A DNA stretch of 23,783 nucleotides from a virus (IMGVR_UViG_3300031857_001396:1-23783); one strand, 5' to 3'. Positions 14,301-21,408 are shown, numbered from the stretch's first letter. The notes: generated by a model not told the origin, from the letters alone. Program-made: numbers and translations.

Positions 14301-16125
14301 TCCGTTTGTACTCCGTGGCTCTTTGTTCTGGCGTAAGTCTTTGATCTACTTTCTCAGGCTCAGTGTATGCAGACACCAACTTATCTACGAGGTATGTCTC
14401 GTATTCTTCTGGCGTCATGTCCTCTTTAAACTTAGGCTTTACTGCACCACGTTGCCCTGCGGCAATCTCAGCTTCGGTTAGCCCTGCTAACTGCTCTTGC
14501 TCAACAATGTCTTTAGATATGGCTTCACGCTGACGGCGTTCTTCTGCCATACGTTTCTCATATTCAGGATAGCGCACACCTTCTTTGGTTTCTTCAAACA
14601 GACTAGCTTGCTCTGCTGGACCTCCGGGCATCTGCATACCTGTGTACTGCGACTGCATTTCTTTGTACTTTTTAGTTAAATTACCCAGCGCCTCTAGGTT
14701 GCCAGTTTCTCTGGCTTTGTTAATTTGAGCAAGAACAGTAGATAAGTCTTTTGCAGTAGGCGCTTGAGCAGGCACAGCTTTAATAGCTTCTAAGCGTGTC
14801 TTTAACGTATCAAGGGTCTGATTGTTTGTAGCAATCTGTTGCCGAATAGGTTCTGCTGCCTCTTCGTCGTCTTTTTTCTCAGCGTCTTTAAGCTGTTTAT
14901 TAAGCGCTTTAGTTTCAGCAGTTATCTTGGTAATGCGTTGCCCAAGTTTGTCTGGTTTTAATTCGTTTAGTGCGTTTTGTATTGTTCTAGCTTGATCGCT
15001 AAGGGCGGCTAGTTTATCAACGTCTGTTTCTTTAGCTGCCGTGGAGCGTAGTTCGTCAAGCTGTTGTTTAAGGACACGCTCTTGCTCAAAAATCTCACGG
15101 CGCATCTGCGTAATATTTTCTTGCTTTTGCTCAGGGCTAATAACAGGAGGCTTTTGTTCAGCGGCAATATCCGCCATTTGCTGTTCAGCGGCACGGGTAG
15201 CGGCAAGTTCTTCGCTAGCTTTTGCTTCTTTTTCAGCTTCTAGGCGACGCCCTTCAGACTTAATCTGGCTTCTTCTAATGGCGGTGCCGGGTACAGCCAA
15301 CGTGCCACCAAGCGCTACACCACCAATAAAACTTTCAAAATACTCGTCTCTTGCTTCTTTATCAGTAATACTTAGTCCGGCTTGTAAGCGCTCTAAAAGT
15401 TGTTGTGCAGCTTCGGTAGTACCTTCAATACCTGCGACTTTACCGCTCTGTAGTGCGTATGCGCCTGTTGTTTTTAGTATGTTTTGTTCGGCAATCTTCT
15501 TAGCCATCTCTGGCGTAATCTCTTTACCAGCCGCACCAAAGATTCTGCCAATACCGGGGATCATGCGGAACGACACAATATCCAAGGCAGCCTGTGGAAC
15601 GGCAGCGGCACCAGCCGCTATCAAATCGGTATCTTTAAGTTGTTTGCCTTCAGCTACCTGACGGCTAATGTTTGAGGCAGTAAATTGACCTAACGATGCA
15701 AGACCAGCTAGACCAGTACCAACCGCAATAGGAGCACCACCAAGTGCTGCTGCACCACCAAGAACAAGCGGGGCTGCCGCATAGGGCACGCTACCGCCTA
15801 GGGTTTCTTTAAACTTCTCAAAAGGCGCTTCAGACCAACCTTCTTCCGTTGGTTTAAATACTTTTTCTCTTTTCTTTTCGTATTTTTGCGCTTCTTTTTC
15901 GGCTTCTTCTACATCTTTTACGCCGGTTCTGCCTTTAAGGCGCTCAAAGTCTGCTTTAAGTTGCTCAAAACTAGCTTTAGCTGCGCCCGTAAATCCCGTA
16001 TCTGGTTTGATAGGTGGAGCAAATGCGTCTGGAAACTGTTGTCTTGCCTTTGCTAGTGCCTCGCTTTGAGACATTCCTTCCGGAACTTCTACGAATGACC
16101 CACTAGGTAGACGCAAATATGGCAT
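8359..16125 (-). CDS. Giant polyvalent virion protein with HExxGH metallopeptidase-like site and LPD38-like C-terminus
   Basis: A 2588-residue protein, a third of the window. Layout: an N-terminal module (1-35, PSGSFVEVPEGMSQSEAL); Gly/Ala-rich hydrophobic stretches near 111-150 and 168-200; over 1100 residues of charged Lys/Glu/Ala coiled coil (about 280-1470); a zincin-like site AHEITGH (His1558, Glu1559, His1563) with Glu1626 in REVIAHVEE as a possible third ligand; a long alpha region from about 1740; and a C-terminal part with a membrane-like MFGATMLYALIM (near 2280) and SPVQIEYLVRGYTGG (near 2430-2446) resembling domain LPD38. Polyvalent proteins are thought to enter the host with phage DNA. 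Last in the virion operon, it may take the place of T7 gp16, the large ejected internal protein. The ATG lacks a clear ribosome site. Peptidase activity is unproven, because the second His is at +5 rather than +4. Confidence 0.85.
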   Translation of the reverse strand: MPYLRLPSGSFVEVPEGMSQSEALAKARQQFPDAFAPPIKPDTGFTGAAKASFEQLKADFERLKGRTGVKDVEEAEKEAQKYEKKREKVFKPTEEGWSEAPFEKFKETLGGSVPYAAAPLVLGGAAALGGAPIAVGTGLAGLASLGQFTASNISRQVAEGKQLKDTDLIAAGAAAVPQAALDIVSFRMIPGIGRIFGAAGKEITPEMAKKIAEQNILKTTGAYALQSGKVAGIEGTTEAAQQLLERLQAGLSITDKEARDEYFESFIGGVALGGTLAVPGTAIRRSQIKSEGRRLEAEKEAKASEELAATRAAEQQMADIAAEQKPPVISPEQKQENITQMRREIFEQERVLKQQLDELRSTAAKETDVDKLAALSDQARTIQNALNELKPDKLGQRITKITAETKALNKQLKDAEKKDDEEAAEPIRQQIATNNQTLDTLKTRLEAIKAVPAQAPTAKDLSTVLAQINKARETGNLEALGNLTKKYKEMQSQYTGMQMPGGPAEQASLFEETKEGVRYPEYEKRMAEERRQREAISKDIVEQEQLAGLTEAEIAAGQRGAVKPKFKEDMTPEEYETYLVDKLVSAYTEPEKVDQRLTPEQRATEYKRIRKLDEAKKGLDNAVKYYEGLLADAEAKAKAKAKGRGQMLYSEEKEGRSLEVLAAGKKLQAALDEVFKARQAFAEAIPKGKRTPTEAVRSSDMMRDYIMLDLTDVIDSMRKGERFGGTNPAMATGSQETKAIKARKLLDRYIEATVNNINFTRLAQAQKPLSDNERADIVDQIESLMGGKIQRATGKLAAQMKAGEPSPETAMRTALEEAGFKFAPLPSGEGEIKTGFSREEFKDVGDFVKNLKAEYTSKKRKFGELTRETARDLFEEGRKKDTGKKRPTDVEADDITRLARKLDRVLQSDLSKEQRAVFEKAERMLAEGKRTIDREGVTSTGVTKNIPGLVNATEAQADRVLAGLEPDLRDINDAITNIEEALTTRVPYTKEGKQMPGGQMEFFPDQTATIRATEQNFKRIQNINKFRREGKDVYSPVLRAFEKQKNIVTNQIRAIERIAEEKRTQKQIKALRLAQAQERKLLDNIEKTKKSIAESEAQAKRVTGLGLPGKKQEFQPQAKMQAALPHRYDAVQAPFNFARQFYKEMVERRSLTMNKKQQEAYKKAVEDYKKSREKLNNAFKQNRVDARIAKVMNSMVEMEEGTPRYRKAENLILGIEEKLQGVILGIRPPTKVTEIKKATTPEEEKKEEKLKKDLGQVEPKATPDERAVGRISEIELAKVRKEKNDRFNYVKERLDSKRAPQAERPKLAKELAALEKEIKAFDEILNARRIGMVVGKAQEEQGAKRYKPTKTEKKMEKAGKFAKAGVAPESYSLVRRSLKEREEIAERRLYKNTPVFVRSAISKIAELQDRMENEKLSEEQKTNMERTIARLKTEIREATFGEVERQEAEAFGIDVDKYRRFMNMLGGAFKPRIEAVAGEKRLDKAEAKKALAGVKIPKGLDILLFDTVPEKVKEQARAQGYTEAQIDGIRGGVMPDGSVFVVSGTHADVKDFQRTLAHEITGHLGVETLLGEAGMTALAKRVAKQDGGVFALADKLGVSEEATATYAAAKRAGDTDEQAANKALREVIAHVEEARPDKNFLAKANEFIKALVGAVRAALRKMGVDLDVSTSDVYKILRDARNNFNEFAPGVYTKSNGEIQFSVGVAEYGAAGEGFKQAAEKILVQNKSLRDRTLGNNLGLRIKQLFVSRSAGLEQVYANKAAEKSSSALQTKYYINMHDQRYAWTNAAMSNGVPKLRQEKGGTKYVIESVKGANLKQLAEILSSAKWGNAEGVRNSYSVYRIAKRAKRVGLDKLNFKDTKDVEKAIKALEVSMKANPTLMDTFKKADEVYDQYNKDLMDFLVQTGRISESLAKELTKYNDYIPFYRKDANGDVVLDVGGAPRVRVGNLKDQPYLHELAGDDERIVDIYTGALQNTSLLIDMALGNLATRNTAFSLNELGLVKPRMKNDKPVPGSYIRKGTGPASDKVIRFYVKPVDENDDGRRYVEIDTDTVGVPAEFVVQGLAGVNTSVPGAVNIMGIPARLLRTWVTRSPVYAARQVIRDPFIAVMASGVDTAPVLSSLREIAKTLPKAIRGETIDSEITRFGLISSNVFTGTVEDQQKMMLQLAGKSGLKGQINNWFAKADIMAMQGDAATRQVSFNNYRRQGLSEMEAILATHELMPFSQRGTSASLFLLSTMVPFLNAQIQGFNVLYKAFRGTGTFQDKLRIKQKLWQRGAMMFGATMLYALIMSEDEAYLNANDDERYNNWFVYVPGVDEPVRIPIPFELGIIFKALPEAIVNVMMGDRTASEAANALRKMVVNAVPLGPSALPQAVKAPIEVLMDKSFYTGRSIIGERLKDVDPSERFNQNTTEIAKLIGKGTGKIPVLGEYLSPVQIEYLVRGYTGGLPLALASLTNPVFGGGGTGGEKPEMRASDLPVFGAVFQPKDAGGLINRAYKDVESVERAKKTYNKLEEEGREKDAEAYSDQFADLLSLAPLAGQFRQRMGELAKEEREVKADPNMAGAEKRRLLDEIRQERIELAKDLISERE

Positions 16126-16145
16126 AGATTTTCACTATAGTTTTT

Positions 16146-16164
16146 AGTAGCTGGCGGTGCTACT
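16146..16164 (-). other. Hairpin across the stop codon before the giant gene
   Basis: AGTAGC (16146-16151) and GCTACT (16159-16164) form a perfect 6-bp stem with a 7-base loop. In the - strand RNA it contains the TAG stop of the upstream gene and is followed by an A-rich leader (CTAAAAACTATAG) with no Shine-Dalgarno before the ATG at 16125. No T-run follows, so it is not a terminator. It could instead mark RNA processing or control re-initiation. Confidence 0.4.
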
Positions 16165-17632
16165 TCAATGTACCAATTACATCAGCGCCTTGTCCCGGAA
16201 GTGTAGCATATAAACCTTGATTGTTAATAAATCTAAAGTAGTTGTCAAAATCGCCATACTCTTTTTGTTTTGATTTACTTAACTTATTAAATTGTTCTAA
16301 TGCTTTTTCTCTTGAAACAATATCTGTTTTACCAATCGATGGGAAAAACCTAGCCATTTCTGGATTTTTAGCCAAGAACTGCGCATTACGCATAGCGTCT
16401 GTACCTTGATTAAGAATTCCCATTTTGTACTGAAGATCGCCTGCACGGTATTTAGCTTCGTCAGCCAACTGCATATATTTAAGCGCAGCTTCTGTATTAC
16501 CTTTAGCGTCAGCAGCACGGGCTTTAGCCAAGTTCATGTCGTATTCATTAGCCAAACCTTCAACCGCACGTTGTTCTTTACGAGATGCTGCGGCTGTTTG
16601 AATTACTCCTGGTAATCCCGCAGATACACCTTGCGCTAAACCGGGTTTGCTTAATAAACCTTGGGCTATGTTCATCAACGCTTCGCCACCACCTTGTCTT
16701 TTTAACTGCGCAAGACCTTCACGCTGTTTAGCGCCCAAACCTTCAAGCTTGCTGTAGTAGTCTTGCTGGTTAGCTTTTATTGCGTCCAAATAAGACTGAA
16801 GCCCACTCATACCACCAGTTTGAGAAGCAGCGGCACTGGGAGCAGCACTAGGAGCAGGGGCAGGAGCAGGAGCAGGAGCCGCGGCAGGCAAATTAGCCAA
16901 AGGAGCACGAATACCTCTGGTAGACTCTCTTTGTAACTCACGTAATTGCTCTGGTGTCTGAGGTATTACAGGCGGTGTTTTGCCTTGACGCATTAAATCT
17001 ACGTCTTTTTCTGTGACTTTATTGCCCGGAGGTGGTGTAGCTTTTTTACCCCGCATAATGTCTGATAAATACGTTTCCGAAGGAGTGTATAGGCTATCTC
17101 GTAGACGCTCAAAGAAATTACGCCCTTCTTTATCTTTAACTATTTGCTCGTTATCTTCGCCGTTAAACGCAATAATCCCGCCATCAGCCATATCAACAGT
17201 GTCCATATTGGGGGCAGGCAAACTAGCCAAACCACCCTCAGCAGCCATCATGGGCATCTGTCCCGGCATGGGTTGTCCCATCATGGGACTAACGGCTTCT
17301 TCAGCTAATAACTTATCTTTAACGCTAGGCTGTTGCATCTGGGCTTGTGCTTGAGCGCCCTGCATGGCGGTGCGTAGCTTCTTACGCCCCATAGCTTCGG
17401 TCATCGCAACATACTGTGGAACATCTATGCTTTTGCCAGCCAACACATCAGCCAACTGCGAGTCGCTCATTTTGCGAGCGGTGTTCATAATCTGCTGAAT
17501 GCTTCCCGATGGCATGCCACGAGGCGTAGAGTCAGGCTTTAATAGCGCAGATAGCCCTGCTGGCATGGGATTAGGAGAGCCACGTCCAGCAGCCATGGCT
17601 GGCGACGTTGCGGGTGCGGAAGGAATAGCCAT
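16160..17632 (-). CDS. Ala/Pro-rich putative virion (ejection-type) protein
   Basis: A 490-residue protein of low complexity. Residues 1-130 are rich in Ala, Pro, Met and Gln. Residues 130-156 carry the phage motif GGLASL (133-138) then DGGIIAF (150-156). A Pro-Ala linker (about 248-268) is encoded by a hexamer repeat. The C-terminal 220 residues are helical with Gly/Ala bias (QREGLAQLKRQGGGEAL, then AASRKEQRAVEGLANEYD) and resemble the helical parts of podovirus internal proteins. There is no signal peptide. AAGGA lies six bases before the ATG, and the gene starts 9 bases after its neighbour's stop. Set between another ejection-like gene and the giant protein, it is probably packed in the capsid or tail. 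The exact role is not recognised. Confidence 0.7.
   Translation of the reverse strand: MAIPSAPATSPAMAAGRGSPNPMPAGLSALLKPDSTPRGMPSGSIQQIMNTARKMSDSQLADVLAGKSIDVPQYVAMTEAMGRKKLRTAMQGAQAQAQMQQPSVKDKLLAEEAVSPMMGQPMPGQMPMMAAEGGLASLPAPNMDTVDMADGGIIAFNGEDNEQIVKDKEGRNFFERLRDSLYTPSETYLSDIMRGKKATPPPGNKVTEKDVDLMRQGKTPPVIPQTPEQLRELQRESTRGIRAPLANLPAAAPAPAPAPAPSAAPSAAASQTGGMSGLQSYLDAIKANQQDYYSKLEGLGAKQREGLAQLKRQGGGEALMNIAQGLLSKPGLAQGVSAGLPGVIQTAAASRKEQRAVEGLANEYDMNLAKARAADAKGNTEAALKYMQLADEAKYRAGDLQYKMGILNQGTDAMRNAQFLAKNPEMARFFPSIGKTDIVSREKALEQFNKLSKSKQKEYGDFDNYFRFINNQGLYATLPGQGADVIGTLK
16851..16880 (-). repeat. Five-unit hexamer tandem repeat coding the Pro-Ala linker
   Basis: On the + strand it reads GGAGCA, GGGGCA, GGAGCA, GGAGCA, GGAGCC in succession, encoding alternating Ala and Pro on the - strand. 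Each unit is six bases, so gain or loss of units keeps the frame and would only change linker length. Confidence 0.8.
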
Positions 17633-17641
17633 AGTAAGTCC

Positions 17642-18691
17642 TTAACTAAATGCTTTATAAGCGCCCAATGCGCCAAGACCATAGCCCAAAAGCTGTTGCC
17701 CAGTACTAGGCTGGGCTTGATACGACTGTGTCGTAGTACTTTGTAAGGGTAAACCCCTAAGCATTGCGTTCATAATGCCGAGCTGCATGTACGGATATTG
17801 TTGTGCCGTAGCGTAATCTTGAATAGCTTGATTAATCTTCTGCTGTTCTTGAGCTTGTTGCTGAGCGCCAACTTGGCTTTGTAAATTCAATATGCCTGTT
17901 TGTGCGCCAAGCTGTTGCTGACCTAACTGTCCTAAAGCACCAGCCGCCTGTGTAGCCTGACCCATACCTTGCAGTCCAGCACCGATACCCTGTAAACCTA
18001 AGTTAGCGCCAAACTGTTGTTGGCGTTGTGCATCTTCAAAGGCTTTTTGTGAACCTGTTGCTGCAATGCCTTGTAGCTGACTTTGTAACGAACGCTCGGC
18101 TTCAGCTTCTGCAATTGCTTGACGGCTACCGCCAAATGCACCAGCACCAATAGCTTGTCTAGCACGCATCGGAGCAGCAAGCTGATAGTCACGTAACGCC
18201 TGTGATTTCTGATAGTCCACCACGTTTTGCATATATGGCGACATATATGCTTGGGTCATAGCTGGGTTTGTAACTTGTTGTGCATATTGCTGACCATAAC
18301 CAGCGGCTTGTCCTGCCAAACCAAGAGAGCCTAAACCAGAAGCACCAGCTAATTGTGATCCAGCCTGAAGTTGTTCAGGTGCTTGTAAGGCAGCAACTCC
18401 CGCTTGGGCTTGCTGTTGAATGGGGCTAAACGGTGCTACGTACGCATCTACGTCCGTGCTGTAAGGCTGATAAGGTCTAAAGCCAGTCTGTTGTCCTTGG
18501 TCGTTATATGTGTAAATCTGTTTCTGAGTGGACTCCAGCATGTTCTCCACATACGGGCGAGCATACTCAGGGATATTAGCTGTCTGGGTAGTAGAAGTTT
18601 GAGGCTGACCACCGCCACCCCCGCCACCAAAATGTGGTGTGCGTCGACCTTCGTGAGTCCAACCGCTGTGTTTTGATCTTAAGATGCTCAT
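17642..18691 (-). CDS. Gln/Ala/Gly-rich putative ejection protein
   Basis: A 349-residue protein with a basic start (MSILRSKHSGWTHEGRR), a run of seven Gly (22-28), then a long Gln/Ala-rich helical body. It contains the block YMSPYMQNVVDYQKSQALRD (149-168) and GAFGGSRQAIAEAEAERSL (184-202), which I recognise as a recurring signature of podovirus-type virion proteins of unassigned function. The C-terminus (QQLLGYGLGALGAYKAF) is a hydrophobic helix that could touch a membrane. This composition is typical of internal proteins released with DNA. Its ATG overlaps the upstream TGA (ATGA, 18688-18691), and it is followed after 9 bases by another protein of similar make-up. Role as an ejection protein is inferred. 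Confidence 0.75.
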   Translation of the reverse strand: MSILRSKHSGWTHEGRRTPHFGGGGGGGQPQTSTTQTANIPEYARPYVENMLESTQKQIYTYNDQGQQTGFRPYQPYSTDVDAYVAPFSPIQQQAQAGVAALQAPEQLQAGSQLAGASGLGSLGLAGQAAGYGQQYAQQVTNPAMTQAYMSPYMQNVVDYQKSQALRDYQLAAPMRARQAIGAGAFGGSRQAIAEAEAERSLQSQLQGIAATGSQKAFEDAQRQQQFGANLGLQGIGAGLQGMGQATQAAGALGQLGQQQLGAQTGILNLQSQVGAQQQAQEQQKINQAIQDYATAQQYPYMQLGIMNAMLRGLPLQSTTTQSYQAQPSTGQQLLGYGLGALGAYKAFS

Positions 18692-19104
18692 AATTTAACT
18701 TCCACCAAAATAGCCTTTTCTTCAAAACCAAAACGCTTCCACAGCCTAGCTATGGCTTCTTTTGCAACCCCTTGTATCTTGGTTGCACCGTTGGCTTTAA
18801 ATATGTCGGACATTTGTTTAAATGTATCTGGATTTGTTACTAATTTTCCACCTATTGCAGTTACAAAAGCAACTCTGTCATTCGGATAATTCACAAAATT
18901 TACAGTTGCCGCACCATGTACAACATCACTCTCATCTACTGCCACTAACAACATCCACTGCCCTGTTACTAGGTATACCTTAATCTGATCTGTTGTGTAT
19001 TCTGCCCCACCAAACTTCTCTTCAGCGCTTTTAATATGCGCCTCTACCTGCCCCCACATCTGGTTAACAAACTGCGTAGGGATGGGCACGACTTTTATGT
19101 TCAT
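18688..19104 (-). CDS. GNAT-fold-like virion-module protein, similar in size and position to T7 gp13
   Basis: A 138-residue protein with an acetyltransferase-like order of elements: an N-terminal helix (FVNQMWGQVEAHIKSAEEKF), strands YLVTGQWMLLVAV (44-56) and GAATVNFV (64-71), a central strand VAFVTAIGG (78-86), a helix, and the ending AIARLWKRFGFEEKAILVEVKL (117-138), where R-x-G-F resembles the C-terminal part of GNAT proteins. The classic acetyl-CoA loop (R/Q-x-x-G-x-G/A) is not evident, so it may be catalytically inert. T7 gp13, also 138 residues, sits beside the ejection genes and has a similar fold. The start overlaps the upstream stop (ATGA, 19101-19104) and its stop overlaps the next start. 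The fold is a pattern judgement; enzymatic activity is doubtful. Confidence 0.6.
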   Translation of the reverse strand: MNIKVVPIPTQFVNQMWGQVEAHIKSAEEKFGGAEYTTDQIKVYLVTGQWMLLVAVDESDVVHGAATVNFVNYPNDRVAFVTAIGGKLVTNPDTFKQMSDIFKANGATKIQGVAKEAIARLWKRFGFEEKAILVEVKL

Positions 19105-20681
19105 GCGGGCATAAACCTACCTGTATTTACTGCTGGAGCCTGCTTCTTTTTACCTGTACGAGCTCTACGTACTTTGTCCATCATGCTGTATAGTTTCCTA
19201 GCACCAGCGTCAGTAGAGCCGTTACCCAAGTGAGATACAACATCAGCGGGTACAACAAACTCACCATCAGCTAAGCGGGCAGGACGTTTGTTAGCAATCG
19301 TGGCAGGGATAGAGTCGCTCATGCCATCACCGGGACCTTTTAACATACGCCCACCATCTGAGTAGCTACCTAAACTAGCAATACCACCACTTGCACCAGC
19401 TACTGCTGGCAAATCTCCAAGCGAAGTCATGGCTGGGTTTAACGCACCAATACCAGACATATTTGCCCCGTAACGAGCATTGTTAAGCTGCGCTAGAGCC
19501 GCATTATATGGATCAAGGCTGTTAATTGTGCGCTCAGCAGTCAAAGACGCACGCTTTTTCTTACGTGTATCTCCGCCACCAGCCATCAACATAGGGCTAG
19601 AACGCTCATACGCTGGGGCTTCAGAAACCATTTCAGCACTTACTGGGCGTTGAGTTGGGGTGGCGTATTGAGTCTTGTCAATCATGCCCTGTGGATATAA
19701 ACCGCCTTGAGGATTCATTGCCGTATTCATCATAGACATACGCTCTACAGGACCACCAGCTTGATACGCATCCATTAAACCGCCACCCGCTGCATAGCGT
19801 GTATATTGGGCTCTGTAATATGGGTCTGGCTGTGGTGGGGTATATCCTTGGAAATCAGGCGATAAAGTAGCTTGGCGTCTGTAAGGCTCAGCACCGGGTA
19901 TTTCTTCTGGTTTTTCGCCCATAGCCCCGCCAATACCGGGTGCGGCAAGCATAGCTGTTTTACCCATTAAACCAGCCGTTTGATAGGAACTAGTTGGGTT
20001 AACTACGTTTTGTGGACCTGCACTTGATGCAAGTTGTCTGTAGGCATCCCCTGTTTCAGGATTTATACGCATGCCTTCTGGTGCAGCCGGAGGAGTTCCG
20101 GGCGGAGTTGGAGCAAGATTTGATGTTGCTTGTTGTGCCGCTGTTGATTGTTGTGCAGCTAGTTGATCTGCGGGAATGGTTTGTACTCCACCTTCTGGTA
20201 ACGGCACACTGGCTAATTGCGAACCAGCATCAACTGCCTGATACACGTTGTCATATGCACCCATACCGCCAGAGATAGCACCGCCTAAACCGCCCATTAA
20301 AGCGCCTTTGCCAACGTCTCCGCCTCTGAGTCCTGCTCCAAGAGCACCAAAACCAGCACCAGCCAAACCACCAGCCAAAACACCACCAAGCGTACTTGCA
20401 GTACCCGCAGCCATACCAGCACTACCTAAAGCACCAGCCAAAGCAGGAGCGGCGGCGCCAGCAGTAAAGTACGTAGCGGCAGCCATAGCCACCATTGGGA
20501 GAACATCGTCTAAAAAGCCTGCTTCTGGTAAACCTGTTTCTGGGTTAACTGTTAATGTGCCACCTTTAGCTTTAGCAAGCGCCTGCAATCCATGAACTTC
20601 TTTTGGAGTCATGTGGACAAGCATTGTGTCTTTGCCACGCCCTTTATCTCGAACGTGATGCGCTAGATTGTGTAAGCTCAT
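19101..20681 (-). CDS. Gly/Ala-rich putative virion protein with widespread phage N- and C-terminal motifs
   Basis: A 526-residue protein. Residues 1-57 carry a motif seen in many phage virion proteins: HMTPKEVHGLQALAKAKGG followed by NPETGLPEAGF. Residues 60-140 are almost wholly Gly, Ala and Leu with hydrophobic helical character (AMAAATYFTAGAAAPALAGA), able to span a membrane. A Pro/Gly-rich middle holds short GG motifs (YAAGGGLMDAYQAGG). Residues 429-508 carry GGIASL, then DGGRMLKGPGDGMSDSIPA, then LADGEFVVPADVVSHLGNGS and a basic helix. AAGGT lies six bases before the ATG. It follows the C1q-like gene after 37 bases and overlaps the GNAT-like gene by four. An internal or ejected role is likely; a tail-assembly role is the alternative. 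Confidence 0.75.
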   Translation of the reverse strand: MSLHNLAHHVRDKGRGKDTMLVHMTPKEVHGLQALAKAKGGTLTVNPETGLPEAGFLDDVLPMVAMAAATYFTAGAAAPALAGALGSAGMAAGTASTLGGVLAGGLAGAGFGALGAGLRGGDVGKGALMGGLGGAISGGMGAYDNVYQAVDAGSQLASVPLPEGGVQTIPADQLAAQQSTAAQQATSNLAPTPPGTPPAAPEGMRINPETGDAYRQLASSAGPQNVVNPTSSYQTAGLMGKTAMLAAPGIGGAMGEKPEEIPGAEPYRRQATLSPDFQGYTPPQPDPYYRAQYTRYAAGGGLMDAYQAGGPVERMSMMNTAMNPQGGLYPQGMIDKTQYATPTQRPVSAEMVSEAPAYERSSPMLMAGGGDTRKKKRASLTAERTINSLDPYNAALAQLNNARYGANMSGIGALNPAMTSLGDLPAVAGASGGIASLGSYSDGGRMLKGPGDGMSDSIPATIANKRPARLADGEFVVPADVVSHLGNGSTDAGARKLYSMMDKVRRARTGKKKQAPAVNTGRFMPA

Positions 20682-20718
20682 AGGCGTACCTTGGGGTTAT
20701 TTGGTGTCAAGTTTATCA

Positions 20719-21408
20719 TTAATATAGCGCCGAAACAAACGTTATTGAGCCAAGCGCAGACGGAGTTGCAGGGTATGCCATTGGGGTTGTTTGAGCAGCT
20801 TGAGAGTACATATAAATTCCTGTTGCACCGCCAGATGACGCAGCTTGAGTAGTGCCCCACCAAAGACCTACTTCATCGCCCGCATTTAATGCAAACACTA
20901 CCTCTGAATATCCTACTACATATGTAGGAACTCCCACACTTTTACGGGCTCCTACAGTAAAAATAGTGGTTGAATTTGCTAAATCAGCGGCAGATGTAGA
21001 GCCGTTAATCCGTAACCAAACTATAGCGTCATGAGCTGCATTGTCATTATTAGCAAACTGTAGGCTGTAAGTTATTTTATAGATGCCCGCTACTTCGGCG
21101 GTTGCCGTATAACTAGGGTTTAGAGTAAAGTAGTTGCCAAAAGTAGTTGTGTCCCAAAGAACAATCGTGGCTGTGTTTGTTGCAGTTGCATACTGAAAAT
21201 TAGTATACGAAGCTTCAATAAAAGGAAACTGCAAAAGCCCACCTCCAGACGGAGATAACAAAGATGCCATGCCGTTATCAATCTGGTTGAAGTACAAACG
21301 CAGAGCGTTATTAAGCTGGTCAACGTATTGCTGACGGTAGTCTACTGGCGCAACCAGCAGATTAGGTGCTTTTGGCGGGCGAAGGGGTGCGGCTCTAGTA
21401 AGTGTCAT
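20719..21408 (-). CDS. C1q/jelly-roll-like virion protein, possible tail adhesin
   Basis: A 229-residue protein. Residues 1-45 hold a Pro-rich start (RPPKAPNLLVAP) and a helix (YRQQYVDQLNNALRLYFNQI) of a type often found at the base of phage tail proteins and suited to oligomerisation. Residues about 66-229 are all beta, with alternating Thr, Ala, Val and Tyr strands (NTATIVLWDTTTF, GIYKITYSLQFANN, AIVWLRING, YVVGYSEVVFALNAGDEVGL) in the order of a C1q/TNF-like jelly roll. Such domains trimerise and bind receptors in phage adhesins. The ATG overlaps the stop of the nozzle-like gene (ATGA, 21405-21408), so production is coupled to it. Adhesin function is inferred; a decoration or neck protein is the alternative. 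Confidence 0.65.
   Translation of the reverse strand: MTLTRAAPLRPPKAPNLLVAPVDYRQQYVDQLNNALRLYFNQIDNGMASLLSPSGGGLLQFPFIEASYTNFQYATATNTATIVLWDTTTFGNYFTLNPSYTATAEVAGIYKITYSLQFANNDNAAHDAIVWLRINGSTSAADLANSTTIFTVGARKSVGVPTYVVGYSEVVFALNAGDEVGLWWGTTQAASSGGATGIYMYSQAAQTTPMAYPATPSALGSITFVSALY

Noticed and set aside
15041-15661. 206-residue + strand frame opposite the giant gene
   Set aside because: It is antisense to Ala/Glu-rich coding sequence, which creates long open frames full of Ser, Ala and Cys. There is no ribosome site or domain pattern. The frames at 13157-13759 and 8984-9523 are rejected for the same reason.
20248-20595. Pro/Ala-rich + strand frame
   Set aside because: It is the reverse reading of the Gly/Ala-rich segment of the protein at 19101-20681; low-complexity mirror, no start signal.
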